Shown: positions 6,715 through 15,585, counted from the first letter of the stretch. The stretch is DNA of 16,715 nt from Clostridia bacterium (GCA_017501055.1 JAFVXP010000015.1:1-16715); one strand, 5' to 3'. A program made the numbers and translations. Notes: a model not told the origin generated them from the sequence alone.

Positions 6715-9700
6715 ATGCTTGAACTTAACGGAATAAAAAAATCATACAAGATCGGCGATATGGTAACCCAAGCTTTGAAGGGCATATCCGTCAACTTCAG
6801 AAAGAGCGAATTCGTTTCTATTCTCGGTCCTTCGGGTTGCGGTAAGACTACGTTGCTCAACGTTATCGGCGGTCTTGACAAATATGACGAAGGCGACCTT
6901 ATAATCAACGGCAGGTCGACGAAGGAATATAACGATTCCGATTGGGATACCTACAGAAACCACTCTATCGGTTTTGTATTCCAAAACTATAACCTTATCC
7001 CCCACCAAACCGTTCTTCAAAACGTGGAGCTTGCTTTATCGCTTTGCGGTGTTTCCAAATCGGAAAGAAAAAGCCGTGCAACAAAGGCTTTGCAGGACGT
7101 TGGATTGGGTGATCACATCTATAAGAAGCCCGCAGAGATGTCGGGCGGTCAGATGCAGAGAGTTGCCATTGCAAGAGCTTTGGTAAACAACCCCGATATT
7201 ATCCTTGCAGACGAGCCTACGGGTGCGCTCGACTCCGAGACGAGCCTTCAGGTTATGGATATCCTCAAAGAGGTTTCTAAAGACAGACTTGTTATTATGG
7301 TCACCCATAACCCCGAGCTTGCAGAGAAATATGCAACGAGAATCGTCAGAATGCTTGACGGTGAGATAACAAGCGACTCTGACCCCTTCGAGCCGATCCC
7401 TGTTACCGAAGAAAAGATATCTTCCAAGAAAAAGAAAGATAAATCGCTTAAAAAGCCCTCAATGTCGTTTGCAACGTCATTTGGGCTATCGCTTAAAAAC
7501 CTTTTCACCAAAAAGGGCAGAACTACGCTTACGGCTTTTGCAGGCTCTATCGGTATTATCGGTATTGCTTTGATATTTGCCGTTTCTAACGGTATGACCG
7601 CTTATATTGATGCGGTTCAGGAAGAAACGCTTACTGCATATCCCTTAACTTTGGAAGCAAAAACAATGGATATGACATCGCTTATGCAAAGCTTTATGAA
7701 CGCAGGCGGTGACCACGATCACGACAAAGATGCAATATATAAGGACCCGATAATTGCAGACCTCGTTAATGCTTTGAGCGAGCTTGAAACCACAGAAAAC
7801 GACCTTAAAGCGTTCAAAGAGCATCTTGACAGCGAATTGAAGATAAAGGGTTCTGCCTTCAACAGTGCAATAAGCGGTGTTCAGTATGCATATAACCTCA
7901 ATCTTGCCGTTTACACTAAGAATCCCGAGGGTGACATTATAAAATCGGACACAAACGAGCTTATGATGGAAATGCTCGGCGATTTTATGATGCAGATCTC
8001 TTCAAACGGAAAAGAGGAAGATTCCGACGACAAAACCCCGATGAATATGATGCAATCTCCTATGATGACCATGGGTAACACCAAAATGTGGCAGGAATTG
8101 CTTCCCGGGCTTAACGGCGGACCCGTAAGCGAGGTTCTTAAGAGTCAGTACGATGTGCTTGAAGGCGGACGCTGGCCCGAAAATAAGAATGAAATCGTGC
8201 TCGTCGTCAACAAAAACAACGAATTGGACGACCTTACTCTTTACGCTCTCGGTTTATTAAGCAAGAGCCACATCGATTCTATCATCGATGCCGCTGCAAC
8301 GGGCAACGCACTTCCCGACGACGACAAAAAATGGTCTTACGACGAGATTCACGGAATGACCTTCAAGACTATTCTTCCCTATGATTGTTACAAGGAATTC
8401 AACGGCATTTACGTTGACGTAAGCGACAACGAAAGCATGCTTCAAATGCTTTACGAAAATGCTTTGGAATTGAAGGTTGTAGGTATTATCCGTCCGAAGG
8501 AGGATACAGAAGCAACAGCTTTTACAGGTAAGATCGGATACACTCACGAGCTTACCGAATATATTATCGAGCAGGCAAAGGATTCGCCCGTTGTCAAGGC
8601 TCAGCTTGCAGATACTTCAACGGATATTCTTTCGGGACTTCCCTTTGAAGCTAACACAAGTGCTTTTACGGACGCAGAAAAGAAAACCGCCTTTATGGAC
8701 TATCTCAATACCCTCTCTCCAGAAAAGAAAGCGGAAGCCTACGTTGCTATACAATGTCTTAACGCCATAAACGCGCAGATAGATACACAGGTCACTGCTA
8801 TTCTTGATTCCATGCAGGACAAGGATCTGATAATTGCACAGATAAGCGGTTCTATTGCAGAGCAGATGGACGTTGACCCCGAAACTATTGTCAAACAGCT
8901 TGAAGAAATGGAGCTTGACGCACTTAAGAATATGCTCAAGCCTTCTATTGAAGAAACTATAAAAGCAAAGATCACGGCCGAGGTCACGGCTCAGTTGAGC
9001 GTTTTGACCGACGAGCAGAAGATTTTTGCACTTGATAACGATTCAAAGAGCTATACCGACGAGCTTTGTGCTTTATATTACGACGAAATTACGGTATTTT
9101 CCGATTCGACCTACGAGCAGACTCTTGTTAAGATTGGTTCTTTGGAGCTTGCTTCACCTGCAAAGATAAATCTTTATGCTTCCACCTTTGAAAACAAGGA
9201 CGTTATAGTTGACGCTATCGACAGTTATAACAATTCCGTTGAAGAAGCAAAGAAAATCTCTTATACCGATTTTCTCGGATTGATGATGTCCTCGATAACG
9301 ACCATTATAAACGCTATCAGCTACGTTTTGATCGCATTCGTTGCTATTTCGCTTATCGTTTCCTCAATTATGATAGGCGTTATCACGCTTATCTCGGTTC
9401 AGGAAAGAACGAAGGAGATCGGTATCTTGCGTGCTATCGGTGCTTCGAAGAGAAACGTTTCGAGTATGTTCAATGCAGAAACGGTTATTATCGGCTTCAC
9501 CTCCGGTATTCTCGGTGTTGTTATTACCTATCTCCTCTGTATCCCGATAAACGCTATCATTTACAGTCTTACCGGTATTTCGGGACTTAAGGCACAATTG
9601 CCCATTGAAATCGCTCTCGTGCTAATTGTTATCAGCGTTGTTCTCACGCTATTCGCAGGCATTATTCCCTCGAGAAGTGCCGCTAAAAAAGACCCCGTTG

Positions 9701-9720
9701 TTGCGCTGAGAACCGAATAA
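6715..9720 (+). CDS. MacB-like ABC ATPase-permease fusion with a large external domain
   Basis: Membrane ABC protein of the MacB/FtsX (mechanotransmission) type, 1001 residues, with ATPase and permease in one chain. The ATPase is at about 1-220: Walker A GPSGCGKT (38-45), Q-loop Gln90, signature MSGGQ (142-146), Walker B ILADEP with Asp166 and Glu167, and switch His198. A lysine-rich linker (about 232-247) leads to membrane segment 1 (about 272-292). A roughly 575-residue extracytoplasmic region follows, then segments 2-4 at about 868-892, 921-945 and 963-985, with the FtsX-like text QERTKEIGILRAIGASK between 2 and 3. The external part has a Met-rich section (318-458) and a long acidic helical section (about 680-780). 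AAGGAG precedes the ATG. There is no adjacent adaptor or two-component system, so the substrate is unknown. Export of a peptide or lipoprotein, or a mechanical envelope role, are both possible. Confidence 0.9.
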   Translation: MLELNGIKKSYKIGDMVTQALKGISVNFRKSEFVSILGPSGCGKTTLLNVIGGLDKYDEGDLIINGRSTKEYNDSDWDTYRNHSIGFVFQNYNLIPHQTVLQNVELALSLCGVSKSERKSRATKALQDVGLGDHIYKKPAEMSGGQMQRVAIARALVNNPDIILADEPTGALDSETSLQVMDILKEVSKDRLVIMVTHNPELAEKYATRIVRMLDGEITSDSDPFEPIPVTEEKISSKKKKDKSLKKPSMSFATSFGLSLKNLFTKKGRTTLTAFAGSIGIIGIALIFAVSNGMTAYIDAVQEETLTAYPLTLEAKTMDMTSLMQSFMNAGGDHDHDKDAIYKDPIIADLVNALSELETTENDLKAFKEHLDSELKIKGSAFNSAISGVQYAYNLNLAVYTKNPEGDIIKSDTNELMMEMLGDFMMQISSNGKEEDSDDKTPMNMMQSPMMTMGNTKMWQELLPGLNGGPVSEVLKSQYDVLEGGRWPENKNEIVLVVNKNNELDDLTLYALGLLSKSHIDSIIDAAATGNALPDDDKKWSYDEIHGMTFKTILPYDCYKEFNGIYVDVSDNESMLQMLYENALELKVVGIIRPKEDTEATAFTGKIGYTHELTEYIIEQAKDSPVVKAQLADTSTDILSGLPFEANTSAFTDAEKKTAFMDYLNTLSPEKKAEAYVAIQCLNAINAQIDTQVTAILDSMQDKDLIIAQISGSIAEQMDVDPETIVKQLEEMELDALKNMLKPSIEETIKAKITAEVTAQLSVLTDEQKIFALDNDSKSYTDELCALYYDEITVFSDSTYEQTLVKIGSLELASPAKINLYASTFENKDVIVDAIDSYNNSVEEAKKISYTDFLGLMMSSITTIINAISYVLIAFVAISLIVSSIMIGVITLISVQERTKEIGILRAIGASKRNVSSMFNAETVIIGFTSGILGVVITYLLCIPINAIIYSLTGISGLKAQLPIEIALVLIVISVVLTLFAGIIPSRSAAKKDPVVALRTE

Positions 9721-9735
9721 AATGTATTTTTATAA

Positions 9736-9774
9736 AAACCCTTGTGTTTTAATATGCACAAGGGCTTTTATTTT
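9736..9774 (+). terminator. Intrinsic terminator after the ABC transporter gene
   Basis: CCCTTGTG (9739-9746) pairs with CACAAGGG (9757-9764) around a 10-nt loop. An A-tract precedes the stem, and CTTTTATTTT follows it. Confidence 0.85.
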
Positions 9775-9788
9775 GTGTATTTTTTTGC

Positions 9789-9817
9789 TTGACAGCAGAG
9801 AGATATTTTGTTATTAT
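9789..9817 (+). promoter_or_regulatory. Sigma-A promoter of the Na+/phosphate cotransporter gene
   Basis: A perfect -35 TTGACA (9789-9794), 17-bp spacer and -10 TATTAT (9812-9817), the same elements as the ABC gene promoter. The start near 9824 leaves an unusually long leader of about 137 nt. No clear PhoB/PhoP box repeat was seen. Confidence 0.82.
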
Positions 9818-9823
9818 GCAGAT

Positions 9824-9960
9824 TGAGGGAAATTGTGAAATCGACGGTATATTTGCGATTTTTGACGAAAAATCCCACAGCCGAAGCAGTTTCTGCCGGC
9901 CGTTACACCCGCACACCGAAGAAATCAAGGTGTCGAGCGAAACGAACAGGAGAAGATCCC
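9824..9960 (+). promoter_or_regulatory. Hairpin-rich leader of the Na+/phosphate cotransporter mRNA
   Basis: The leader contains three stems in a row: GATTTTT (9857-9863) with AAAAATC (9868-9874) around GACG; GCCG-AA-GCAG (9880-9889) with CTGCCGGC (9893-9900) around TTT; and ACACC (9913-9917) with GGTGT (9929-9933). The AGGAGA ribosome binding site (9948-9953) is free. I recognise no known riboswitch class, and no T-run terminator is present. A regulatory role is possible but unproven. Confidence 0.35.
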
Positions 9961-11853
9961 ATGAAAAAGTACCTTTTATTCTTAATTGCGGTCATACTGG
10001 TAATCGGTGTTTCGGTTATCGGTGTTTCTGCGGCTGAAGCCTCCGACTCTTCCGCCGAAGCTGCTGCAAGTGCAATCGGTCCCGAAGAGATCATTATGCT
10101 TATCGGCGGACTTGCCTTCTTCCTTTACGGTATGACGGTTATGTCCAACGGGCTTGAAAAGATGTCGGGCGGTAAGCTTGAATCAATTCTCAAGAAAATG
10201 ACCTCCAACCCTCTCAAGAGTCTTGCGCTTGGTGCAGGTATAACCATAGCAATTCAGTCGTCCTCTGCGATGACGGTCATGCTTGTCGGTCTTGTAAACT
10301 CGGGAGTTATGTCATTGAACCAGACCGTCGGTCTTATAATGGGTTCGAATATCGGTACGACTCTTACCGCATGGCTCACCTCTCTCGTTGGTATTGAAAG
10401 CAGCGGCGGTTTTAGTGTTACCGACCTTTTGAAGCCTGCTAACTTCTCGCTTATTTTTGCGTTATTGGGCGTTTTGTTCGTAATGGGCAATAACAAAAAA
10501 CGCAAAGACATTGGATATATCATCGTCGGTTTCGCCGTGCTTATGTGCGGTATGGGCTTTATGGGCGATTCTATGAGCGGTCTTAAGGAAAGCCCCGAAT
10601 TCCGTGATCTTCTTACTATATTCGACAACCCCTTGTTCGGTGTTCTTATCGGTGCTGTTGTTACCGGTGTTATCCAAAGCTCCGCCGCATCGGTTGCAAT
10701 ATTGCAGTCGCTTTGCGTATCGGCGGCAGTATTCGAGGTTTCGGGCGGTCTTACCTTCGGTATGGCTATTCCGATCATAATGGGTCAGAACATCGGTACC
10801 TGCGTAACGGCGCTCATTTCCAGCTTTGGCGTTAACAGAAACGCAAAGCGTGTTGCTGCGGTACACATGTCGTTTAATATTCTCGGTACTGCACTGTGCT
10901 TAATAGTTTTCTATTTCTTGCATTGGATCCTCGACTTCTCGTTTATCCTCGATGCACGCATCGATGCATTCGGTATTGCAATTTGTCACATGTTGTTCAA
11001 CGTTATTACAACGGCGTCACTGCTTCCCTTCTCCAAGTTTCTCGTTAAACTCGCATATAAGATCATTCCTGACAAGGAAGGCGAAAACGAAGGCAAGATT
11101 TTGCTCGACGACAGATTGCTTGCTACTCCCGCGGTTGCAGTTGCACACTGTAATTCTCTTACCGTGAAAATGAGTGCCATCGCTAAAGAAACGATGCTTA
11201 ATTCAATAAACGTCCTTTACGACTATGACGACAACCTTGCTCTTGAAATTGAAGAAGCTGAAGGAATCGTGGACAGATATGAAGACGAGCTTGGAACCTA
11301 TCTTGTAAAGCTTTCTTCTGACGACATCACCGTTAAAGACTCTCAAAGCGTTTCGATGATGCTCCATTCCATAGGTAATTTCGAGCGTATAAGTGACCAC
11401 GCCGTTGAAGTTCTCCGTACTGCGCAAGAGCTTAGAGACAAGAAGCTTCACTTTTCTAAGGAAGCGCAGGAAGAAGTCAAGGTGCTTACGGATGCGCTTC
11501 GTGAGATCATCGAGATCACCTTTGAAGCGTTCAAGGACGGTAACACCGAATTGGCAAGAAAGGTTGAACCTCTTGAACAGGTTATTGACGGGCTTGCCGC
11601 ACAAATGCGCGCAAAGCATATTGTCAGACTTCAGGCAGGTAACTGTACTATCGAGCTTGGATTTATCCTTTCCGACCTTATAACAGGTCTTGAACGTGTA
11701 TCCGACCACTGCTCGAACATCGCAGTTGCTCTTATTGAGGTTTCTGAAGGCTCGTTTGACACTCACAAATATCTTAACGACGTTAAGAGCGGTAATGACG
11801 AACAGTTCCGCAGAGATTACGACGCATACAAGGTTAAATACGTTTTGAACTAA
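9961..11853 (+). CDS. Na+/phosphate cotransporter with C-terminal PhoU-like domain
   Basis: Inner-membrane Na+-coupled inorganic phosphate carrier of the PNaS (NptA/type II NaPi) family, 630 residues. An N-terminal signal-like segment (1-24) precedes a first helix at about 43-60. The two inverted repeats that define the family are clear: IQSSSAMT around Gln99-Ser102, followed by MGSNIGTTLTAW; and IQSSAAS around Gln239-Ser241, followed by MGQNIGTCVTA. The C-terminal part (about 395-610) is cytosolic and PhoU-like, with NFERISDHAVEV (about 472-483) and LERVSDHCSNIA (about 577-588). This domain probably senses or gates phosphate uptake. The ATG at 9961 is chosen because AGGAGA lies 7 nt upstream and the signal-like helix starts there. 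An in-frame ATG at 9808 precedes the predicted transcription start. It forms a single-gene unit, and no pst or phoU genes are nearby. Confidence 0.93.
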   Translation: MKKYLLFLIAVILVIGVSVIGVSAAEASDSSAEAAASAIGPEEIIMLIGGLAFFLYGMTVMSNGLEKMSGGKLESILKKMTSNPLKSLALGAGITIAIQSSSAMTVMLVGLVNSGVMSLNQTVGLIMGSNIGTTLTAWLTSLVGIESSGGFSVTDLLKPANFSLIFALLGVLFVMGNNKKRKDIGYIIVGFAVLMCGMGFMGDSMSGLKESPEFRDLLTIFDNPLFGVLIGAVVTGVIQSSAASVAILQSLCVSAAVFEVSGGLTFGMAIPIIMGQNIGTCVTALISSFGVNRNAKRVAAVHMSFNILGTALCLIVFYFLHWILDFSFILDARIDAFGIAICHMLFNVITTASLLPFSKFLVKLAYKIIPDKEGENEGKILLDDRLLATPAVAVAHCNSLTVKMSAIAKETMLNSINVLYDYDDNLALEIEEAEGIVDRYEDELGTYLVKLSSDDITVKDSQSVSMMLHSIGNFERISDHAVEVLRTAQELRDKKLHFSKEAQEEVKVLTDALREIIEITFEAFKDGNTELARKVEPLEQVIDGLAAQMRAKHIVRLQAGNCTIELGFILSDLITGLERVSDHCSNIAVALIEVSEGSFDTHKYLNDVKSGNDEQFRRDYDAYKVKYVLN

Positions 11854-11860
11854 AAAACAT

Positions 11861-11898
11861 AAATCGAGAATCCGCGCAATGCCGATTCTCGATTTTTT
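11861..11898 (+). terminator. Intrinsic terminator after the phosphate cotransporter gene
   Basis: A 12-bp stem AAATCGAGAATC (11861-11872) pairs with GATTCTCGATTT (11884-11895) around an 11-nt loop and runs into T6. It ends only 3 bp before the -35 of the next promoter. Confidence 0.92.
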
Positions 11899-11901
11899 AT
11901 A

Positions 11902-11930
11902 TTGACTTTTGGGTATAAACATTGTAAAAT
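11902..11930 (+). promoter_or_regulatory. Sigma-A promoter of the YfhO-family gene
   Basis: -35 TTGACT (11902-11907), 17-bp spacer, -10 TAAAAT (11925-11930). The expected start near 11937 gives a 30-nt leader before the ATG at 11967. Confidence 0.78.
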
Positions 11931-11966
11931 TAAATGTACTTTTATAACTTCTACAGGAGGTTAACG

Positions 11967-14600
11967 ATGACCGCAATCAATGCGATCCGAAACAAGTTTA
12001 AATTCGATCCCGAAAGTCCCTTTCACTTCTACAGAATGGTACTTTTATGGTCTTTTGTCGTTTCGGGCTGTATAACTATACCGTTTATTATCGTCGAGCT
12101 TATAAAAACCGGCTCTGCCGTTTTTCTTTATTACGGCGACTATAACGCTCAGCAGATCTGTTTTTATGAAAACTGTGTCCGTATGGTTCATGAGGGTTCA
12201 ATCGGTTGGGACTGGGTTACCGACCTTGGTTCGAACTTTATCGGCAGTTATTCATATTATATGCTCGGAAGTCCCTTCTTCTGGATAATGTGTCTCTTCC
12301 CTGCTTCTTGGGCACCCTATCTTATGGCTCCGATGTATATGGTCAAATATATGGTGGCGGCTTTGTTCGCATACGCTTATTTACAGCGCTTTGTCAAGAA
12401 CAAGAACTATGCCGTTATCGGTGCTTTGCTCTATTCCTTCTCGGGATTCCAGATATACAACACCTTCTTTAACCAGTTCCACGACGTTGTTGCATTCTTC
12501 CCCTTGCTTCTCATCGGTATGGAAGAATTTGTCCAGAACGACAGAAAAGGTCTTTTCGCAATAGCGGTTATGATAAACGCCCTTATAAACTACTTTATGT
12601 TTGCAGGGCAGGTTGTTTTCTGTATCCTCTATTTCTTGTTCAGAATGTCTACAAAGTCATTCAAGATCACCTTCAAAAAGTTCCTTGGACTTTTCTTCGA
12701 AGCGTTCCTCGGCGCTATGATGGCAATGTTTATATTCCTGCCAGGCGCCGTAGCTATACTGAGCAACTCCAGAATTGAAAATTCCTATTTGGACACCGTT
12801 GAAAAGATCATCAACTATATCAAAGAAGGCGATTGGGACAACGCAATCAAGCAATCGAAATATATCTTCACCTGGAGATACAGCGGTAATTTCTATTGGC
12901 AGAGATACGGTCAGATTTTTGAATCCTATTTCTTCCCGCCCGATATTCCCTCCCGTGTCAACTTCTTTGACGGTCACGAAACACGTTGGGCTTCCATTTC
13001 TATGTATCTTCCCATGTTTGCTATGTCGGGCTTCTTTGCATTATTCACCACAAAGAAGCGTACTTGGCTTAAATCGTTCATCATTCTTCTTATCGTTTGC
13101 TCGTTTGTGCCGATATTAAACAGCATTTTCTTCTTGTTCAATTCGGCATATTATGCAAGATGGCTTTATATGATGATAATGATGCTGGCGCTTGCGACCA
13201 TCATTTCTTTGGAAGACACAAAGACAAAATGGCGTGCGCCCGTGGCTATTATGACCTTCTTCTGCACGGTCATTGCAATTCCCTTGGGTCTTGTATGGCA
13301 CGAAAACAAGAAGGACGTGCTTGAGCTTGGCTTCCCTCCTTACAGAGCAAGATTCTGGCTCTACGTTGCTATTGCATTCCTCGGCATATTCCTTACGGCA
13401 TATATCATCAGAAAATACCGCAATACCAAGATGTTCGAGCGTGCAGTGCTTGTCGGCGTTTCGGTTATGATAATCATTTACGGTTGTTTGCATATTTCAA
13501 ACGGTAAGCAATATTCGCACGCAAGCGAGTTTATGGTCGATCAATGTATTGAAGGTGAAGTTAACCTTCCCGACCCGCACGAGAACTTCTATAGAATCGA
13601 CTTTTACCGAGGCTCGGGCGTTTCTCCGCTTGACAATATCGGTATTTATTGGAATCTTCCTTCAATTGAATGCTTCCACACGGTAGTTCCTCCTTCCATT
13701 ATGGAATTCTACCCTGCGGCGCTTGATATTAAGCGCAGTGTCGGTTCGAGACCCGAAAGCTCTTATTACGGCTTGAGAGCATTCACCTCCACCAAGTATT
13801 CCTTTATTGAATCCACAAAGAACGTCAAAAAGGGCAAAGAGGTCCACAAGGTATTCGGATTTGATTTCTTGAAGACCGAAAACGGTTTTGATATTTACGA
13901 AAATACAAACTATATCCCTATGGGCTTTGCTTATACGGAATTTATGACCGAAACCGATTTTTCGGAGGCTTACGCCGCAAAAGACCGTGACAAGGTTCTT
14001 GTTAAATACCTTGTCGTTCCCGACGAAATGGCTTCTTACTACTCGCAATTTATGACGAGAGTACGCCCCGAAGCAAAAGAAAGAAGTAACGACGATACCT
14101 TCACGAAGGCTGTTACCGCACGCAGAGAAATGGCTTGTGACAGCTTTGAATACGACAGTTATGGCTTTAAGGCCCATATCACGCTTGATAAGCCTAACAT
14201 CGTATACTTCAGTGTGCCTTACGAAAACGAGGGCTGGTCTGCAACGGTAAACGGCAAGGACAAAGACGTTTTGAAGGTCACATACGGTTTTGTTGCTGTT
14301 GAATGCGAAGCAGGTGAAAACAACATCGTGTTTGACTATTCAACACCCGGTCTTATCAATTCTACAACGCTTGTTCTCGCTGAAAAAGAAATCACCGTTC
14401 CCGGCGGTGTTTGGATCTCGCTTGTTGCTATCTTTATATACGTGATCTATATGTTATATTTTACCGTATACAAGAAGCACAAGGCGGAAACCGAATTCTT
14501 CAGCTTTGAATATTACGACGATTGCGGTATTGGCTACACAAAAACAAACACACGCAAAATACCGTTGAAAAAACGTATTAAGAAGTTATTTAAAAAATAA
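11967..14600 (+). CDS. YfhO-family polytopic membrane protein (putative GT-C glycosyltransferase)
   Basis: An 877-residue integral membrane protein of the YfhO family, which in Bacillus and Listeria is linked to glycosylation of lipoteichoic or wall teichoic acid; the substrate here is unknown. The first helix is at about 26-47. It is followed by an external loop with YYGDYNAQ, where Asp58 sits at the usual GT-C acidic position, and by WDWVTDLGSNFIGSYSYYML (81-100), a family hallmark. Many helices follow to about residue 505. A long soluble region (about 510-800) then ends in a beta-rich module reading ENEGWSATVNGK and ECEAGENNIVFDY. A final helix (about 812-834) and a basic tail LKKRIKKLFKK close the chain. 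The start follows AGGAGG (11955-11960) by 6 nt; an in-frame ATG at 11934 has no such site and precedes the predicted transcript start. It is a single-gene unit. Confidence 0.87.
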   Translation: MTAINAIRNKFKFDPESPFHFYRMVLLWSFVVSGCITIPFIIVELIKTGSAVFLYYGDYNAQQICFYENCVRMVHEGSIGWDWVTDLGSNFIGSYSYYMLGSPFFWIMCLFPASWAPYLMAPMYMVKYMVAALFAYAYLQRFVKNKNYAVIGALLYSFSGFQIYNTFFNQFHDVVAFFPLLLIGMEEFVQNDRKGLFAIAVMINALINYFMFAGQVVFCILYFLFRMSTKSFKITFKKFLGLFFEAFLGAMMAMFIFLPGAVAILSNSRIENSYLDTVEKIINYIKEGDWDNAIKQSKYIFTWRYSGNFYWQRYGQIFESYFFPPDIPSRVNFFDGHETRWASISMYLPMFAMSGFFALFTTKKRTWLKSFIILLIVCSFVPILNSIFFLFNSAYYARWLYMMIMMLALATIISLEDTKTKWRAPVAIMTFFCTVIAIPLGLVWHENKKDVLELGFPPYRARFWLYVAIAFLGIFLTAYIIRKYRNTKMFERAVLVGVSVMIIIYGCLHISNGKQYSHASEFMVDQCIEGEVNLPDPHENFYRIDFYRGSGVSPLDNIGIYWNLPSIECFHTVVPPSIMEFYPAALDIKRSVGSRPESSYYGLRAFTSTKYSFIESTKNVKKGKEVHKVFGFDFLKTENGFDIYENTNYIPMGFAYTEFMTETDFSEAYAAKDRDKVLVKYLVVPDEMASYYSQFMTRVRPEAKERSNDDTFTKAVTARREMACDSFEYDSYGFKAHITLDKPNIVYFSVPYENEGWSATVNGKDKDVLKVTYGFVAVECEAGENNIVFDYSTPGLINSTTLVLAEKEITVPGGVWISLVAIFIYVIYMLYFTVYKKHKAETEFFSFEYYDDCGIGYTKTNTRKIPLKKRIKKLFKK

Positions 14601-14612
14601 TTAAATCACACT

Positions 14613-14658
14613 AAAAAAGAGGTTGTCAAAAATTGATTTTGGCAACCTCTTTGTTTTT
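14613..14658. terminator. Strong bidirectional terminator between convergent genes
   Basis: A 16-bp stem, AAAGAGGTTGTCAAAA (14616-14631) with TTTTGGCAACCTCTTT (14637-14652), has one G-T wobble and a 5-nt loop. The left side is preceded by A6 (14613-14618) and the right side is followed by GTTTTT. It therefore serves both the YfhO-family gene (plus) and the cysteine-rich gene (minus). Confidence 0.92.
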
Positions 14659-14699
14659 CAGGATATTATTTTAACGTTTGGGAAAGCTATTAAACAAGT

Positions 14700-15557
14700 T
14701 TATTTGCAGTTTTTATCGCATCTGTTGTTTTGGTTGTTGCAACGGTCGCAATTTCCGTTTTGTTCATCAGCATAGGGATAGAATTCATTCACAGGGAACT
14801 GCATCTTACCAAAGATGGAGCAGGGATCGTCATTATTGCAGGGTTTGCTGTCGTTTTCGGGCAAGCAGAAACGGCAAGCAGGGAGAACGATCTGCACACG
14901 GCGTTCCATACGGATGACCGAGAAAACACCGATGGTAACGTATACGTTATTAACGCCTACGCCGTCAACAAAGCTACCGTCAAAACGGGAACGAACCTTT
15001 TCGGGAATTGCGTCTACGCACATACAGCAGTTACCGAAGGGACGGCAACGTTCAACAAGCTTGCTGTCGAGACAGATGGGCGATGCAACCTCAACGACAA
15101 CGGTGGGAAGTGTGGGTTCGCAATCGCAACGAAGGTCGTGCTCATCGAAGCAGAAGCTGTTTTTCTCGGGGTCGGAAGTGAAGACAGAAACGTTTTTTTC
15201 CGAGCCGAAGAGAATGATTTTTTTATCAAATGCGCAAAGACCTTTAACTTCCTGTATTCTGCCGCCGCATACGCATGCTTCGAGAGTTACACAGAAATAA
15301 TAACGAACGGTTACCTGATAAAATCCTTTATTGAAGGGTACGGGTTCGATATTAATGCCGGTATTGATAACCTCTACGCATTTGCATCTTACTGCGCTTG
15401 CTTTGTCGATTATTTCCTGTCCCATATCGCAGAGATGAACACGAACGTCCTCGAGACAGTCTTTATCTCTTGCAGAATCGAAAACCTTGTCTACGCTGAT
15501 GCAGCAAAGCTGTTCTTTATTGCCGCAAAGTCCGCCGAACGGGCTGTTTTTTTCCAT
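14700..15557 (-). CDS. Cysteine-rich protein of unknown function, possibly spore or surface layer
   Basis: A 285-residue protein with 27 cysteines (about 9.5%), no signal peptide and no membrane helix. The N-terminal half holds CISVDKVFDSARDKDCLEDV, then EPVPFNKGFYQVTVRYYFCV and DKKIILFGSEKNVSVF, a beta-strand-rich pattern. The second half has a CRPFGNCCMCVDAIPEK segment followed by a similar strand run (NNVYVTIGVFSVIRMERRVQ), suggesting a duplicated beta domain. The tail is a Cys/Asn cluster, CDRCNNQNNRCDKNCK. From memory, related proteins are widespread in Clostridia and annotated hypothetical; cysteine-rich exosporium proteins are the nearest functional comparison, but this is inference. 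The ATG at 15557 follows AAGGAGG; an in-frame ATG at 15614 lies inside the promoter. It is transcribed alone and divergent from the Ig-like gene. Confidence 0.85.
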   Translation of the reverse strand: MEKNSPFGGLCGNKEQLCCISVDKVFDSARDKDCLEDVRVHLCDMGQEIIDKASAVRCKCVEVINTGINIEPVPFNKGFYQVTVRYYFCVTLEACVCGGRIQEVKGLCAFDKKIILFGSEKNVSVFTSDPEKNSFCFDEHDLRCDCEPTLPTVVVEVASPICLDSKLVERCRPFGNCCMCVDAIPEKVRSRFDGSFVDGVGVNNVYVTIGVFSVIRMERRVQIVLPACRFCLPENDSKPCNNDDPCSIFGKMQFPVNEFYPYADEQNGNCDRCNNQNNRCDKNCK

Positions 15558-15585
15558 TACTATATTCCTCCTTGAGTGTTTGCGG

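Noticed and set aside
9808..9960. In-frame ATG at 9808 extending the phosphate cotransporter by 51 residues
   Set aside because: It overlaps the predicted -10 element, so it would lie upstream of the transcript, and it would bury the signal-like helix. ATG 9961 has AGGAGA at ideal distance.
11203..11976. 257-codon minus-strand open frame opposite the cotransporter's PhoU-like region
   Set aside because: It crosses a terminator and the next gene's promoter. The sense frame is well supported.
14730..15575. 281-codon plus-strand open frame opposite the cysteine-rich gene
   Set aside because: The minus-strand frame has an AAGGAGG site, a promoter and a shared terminator. The plus-strand frame has none of these.
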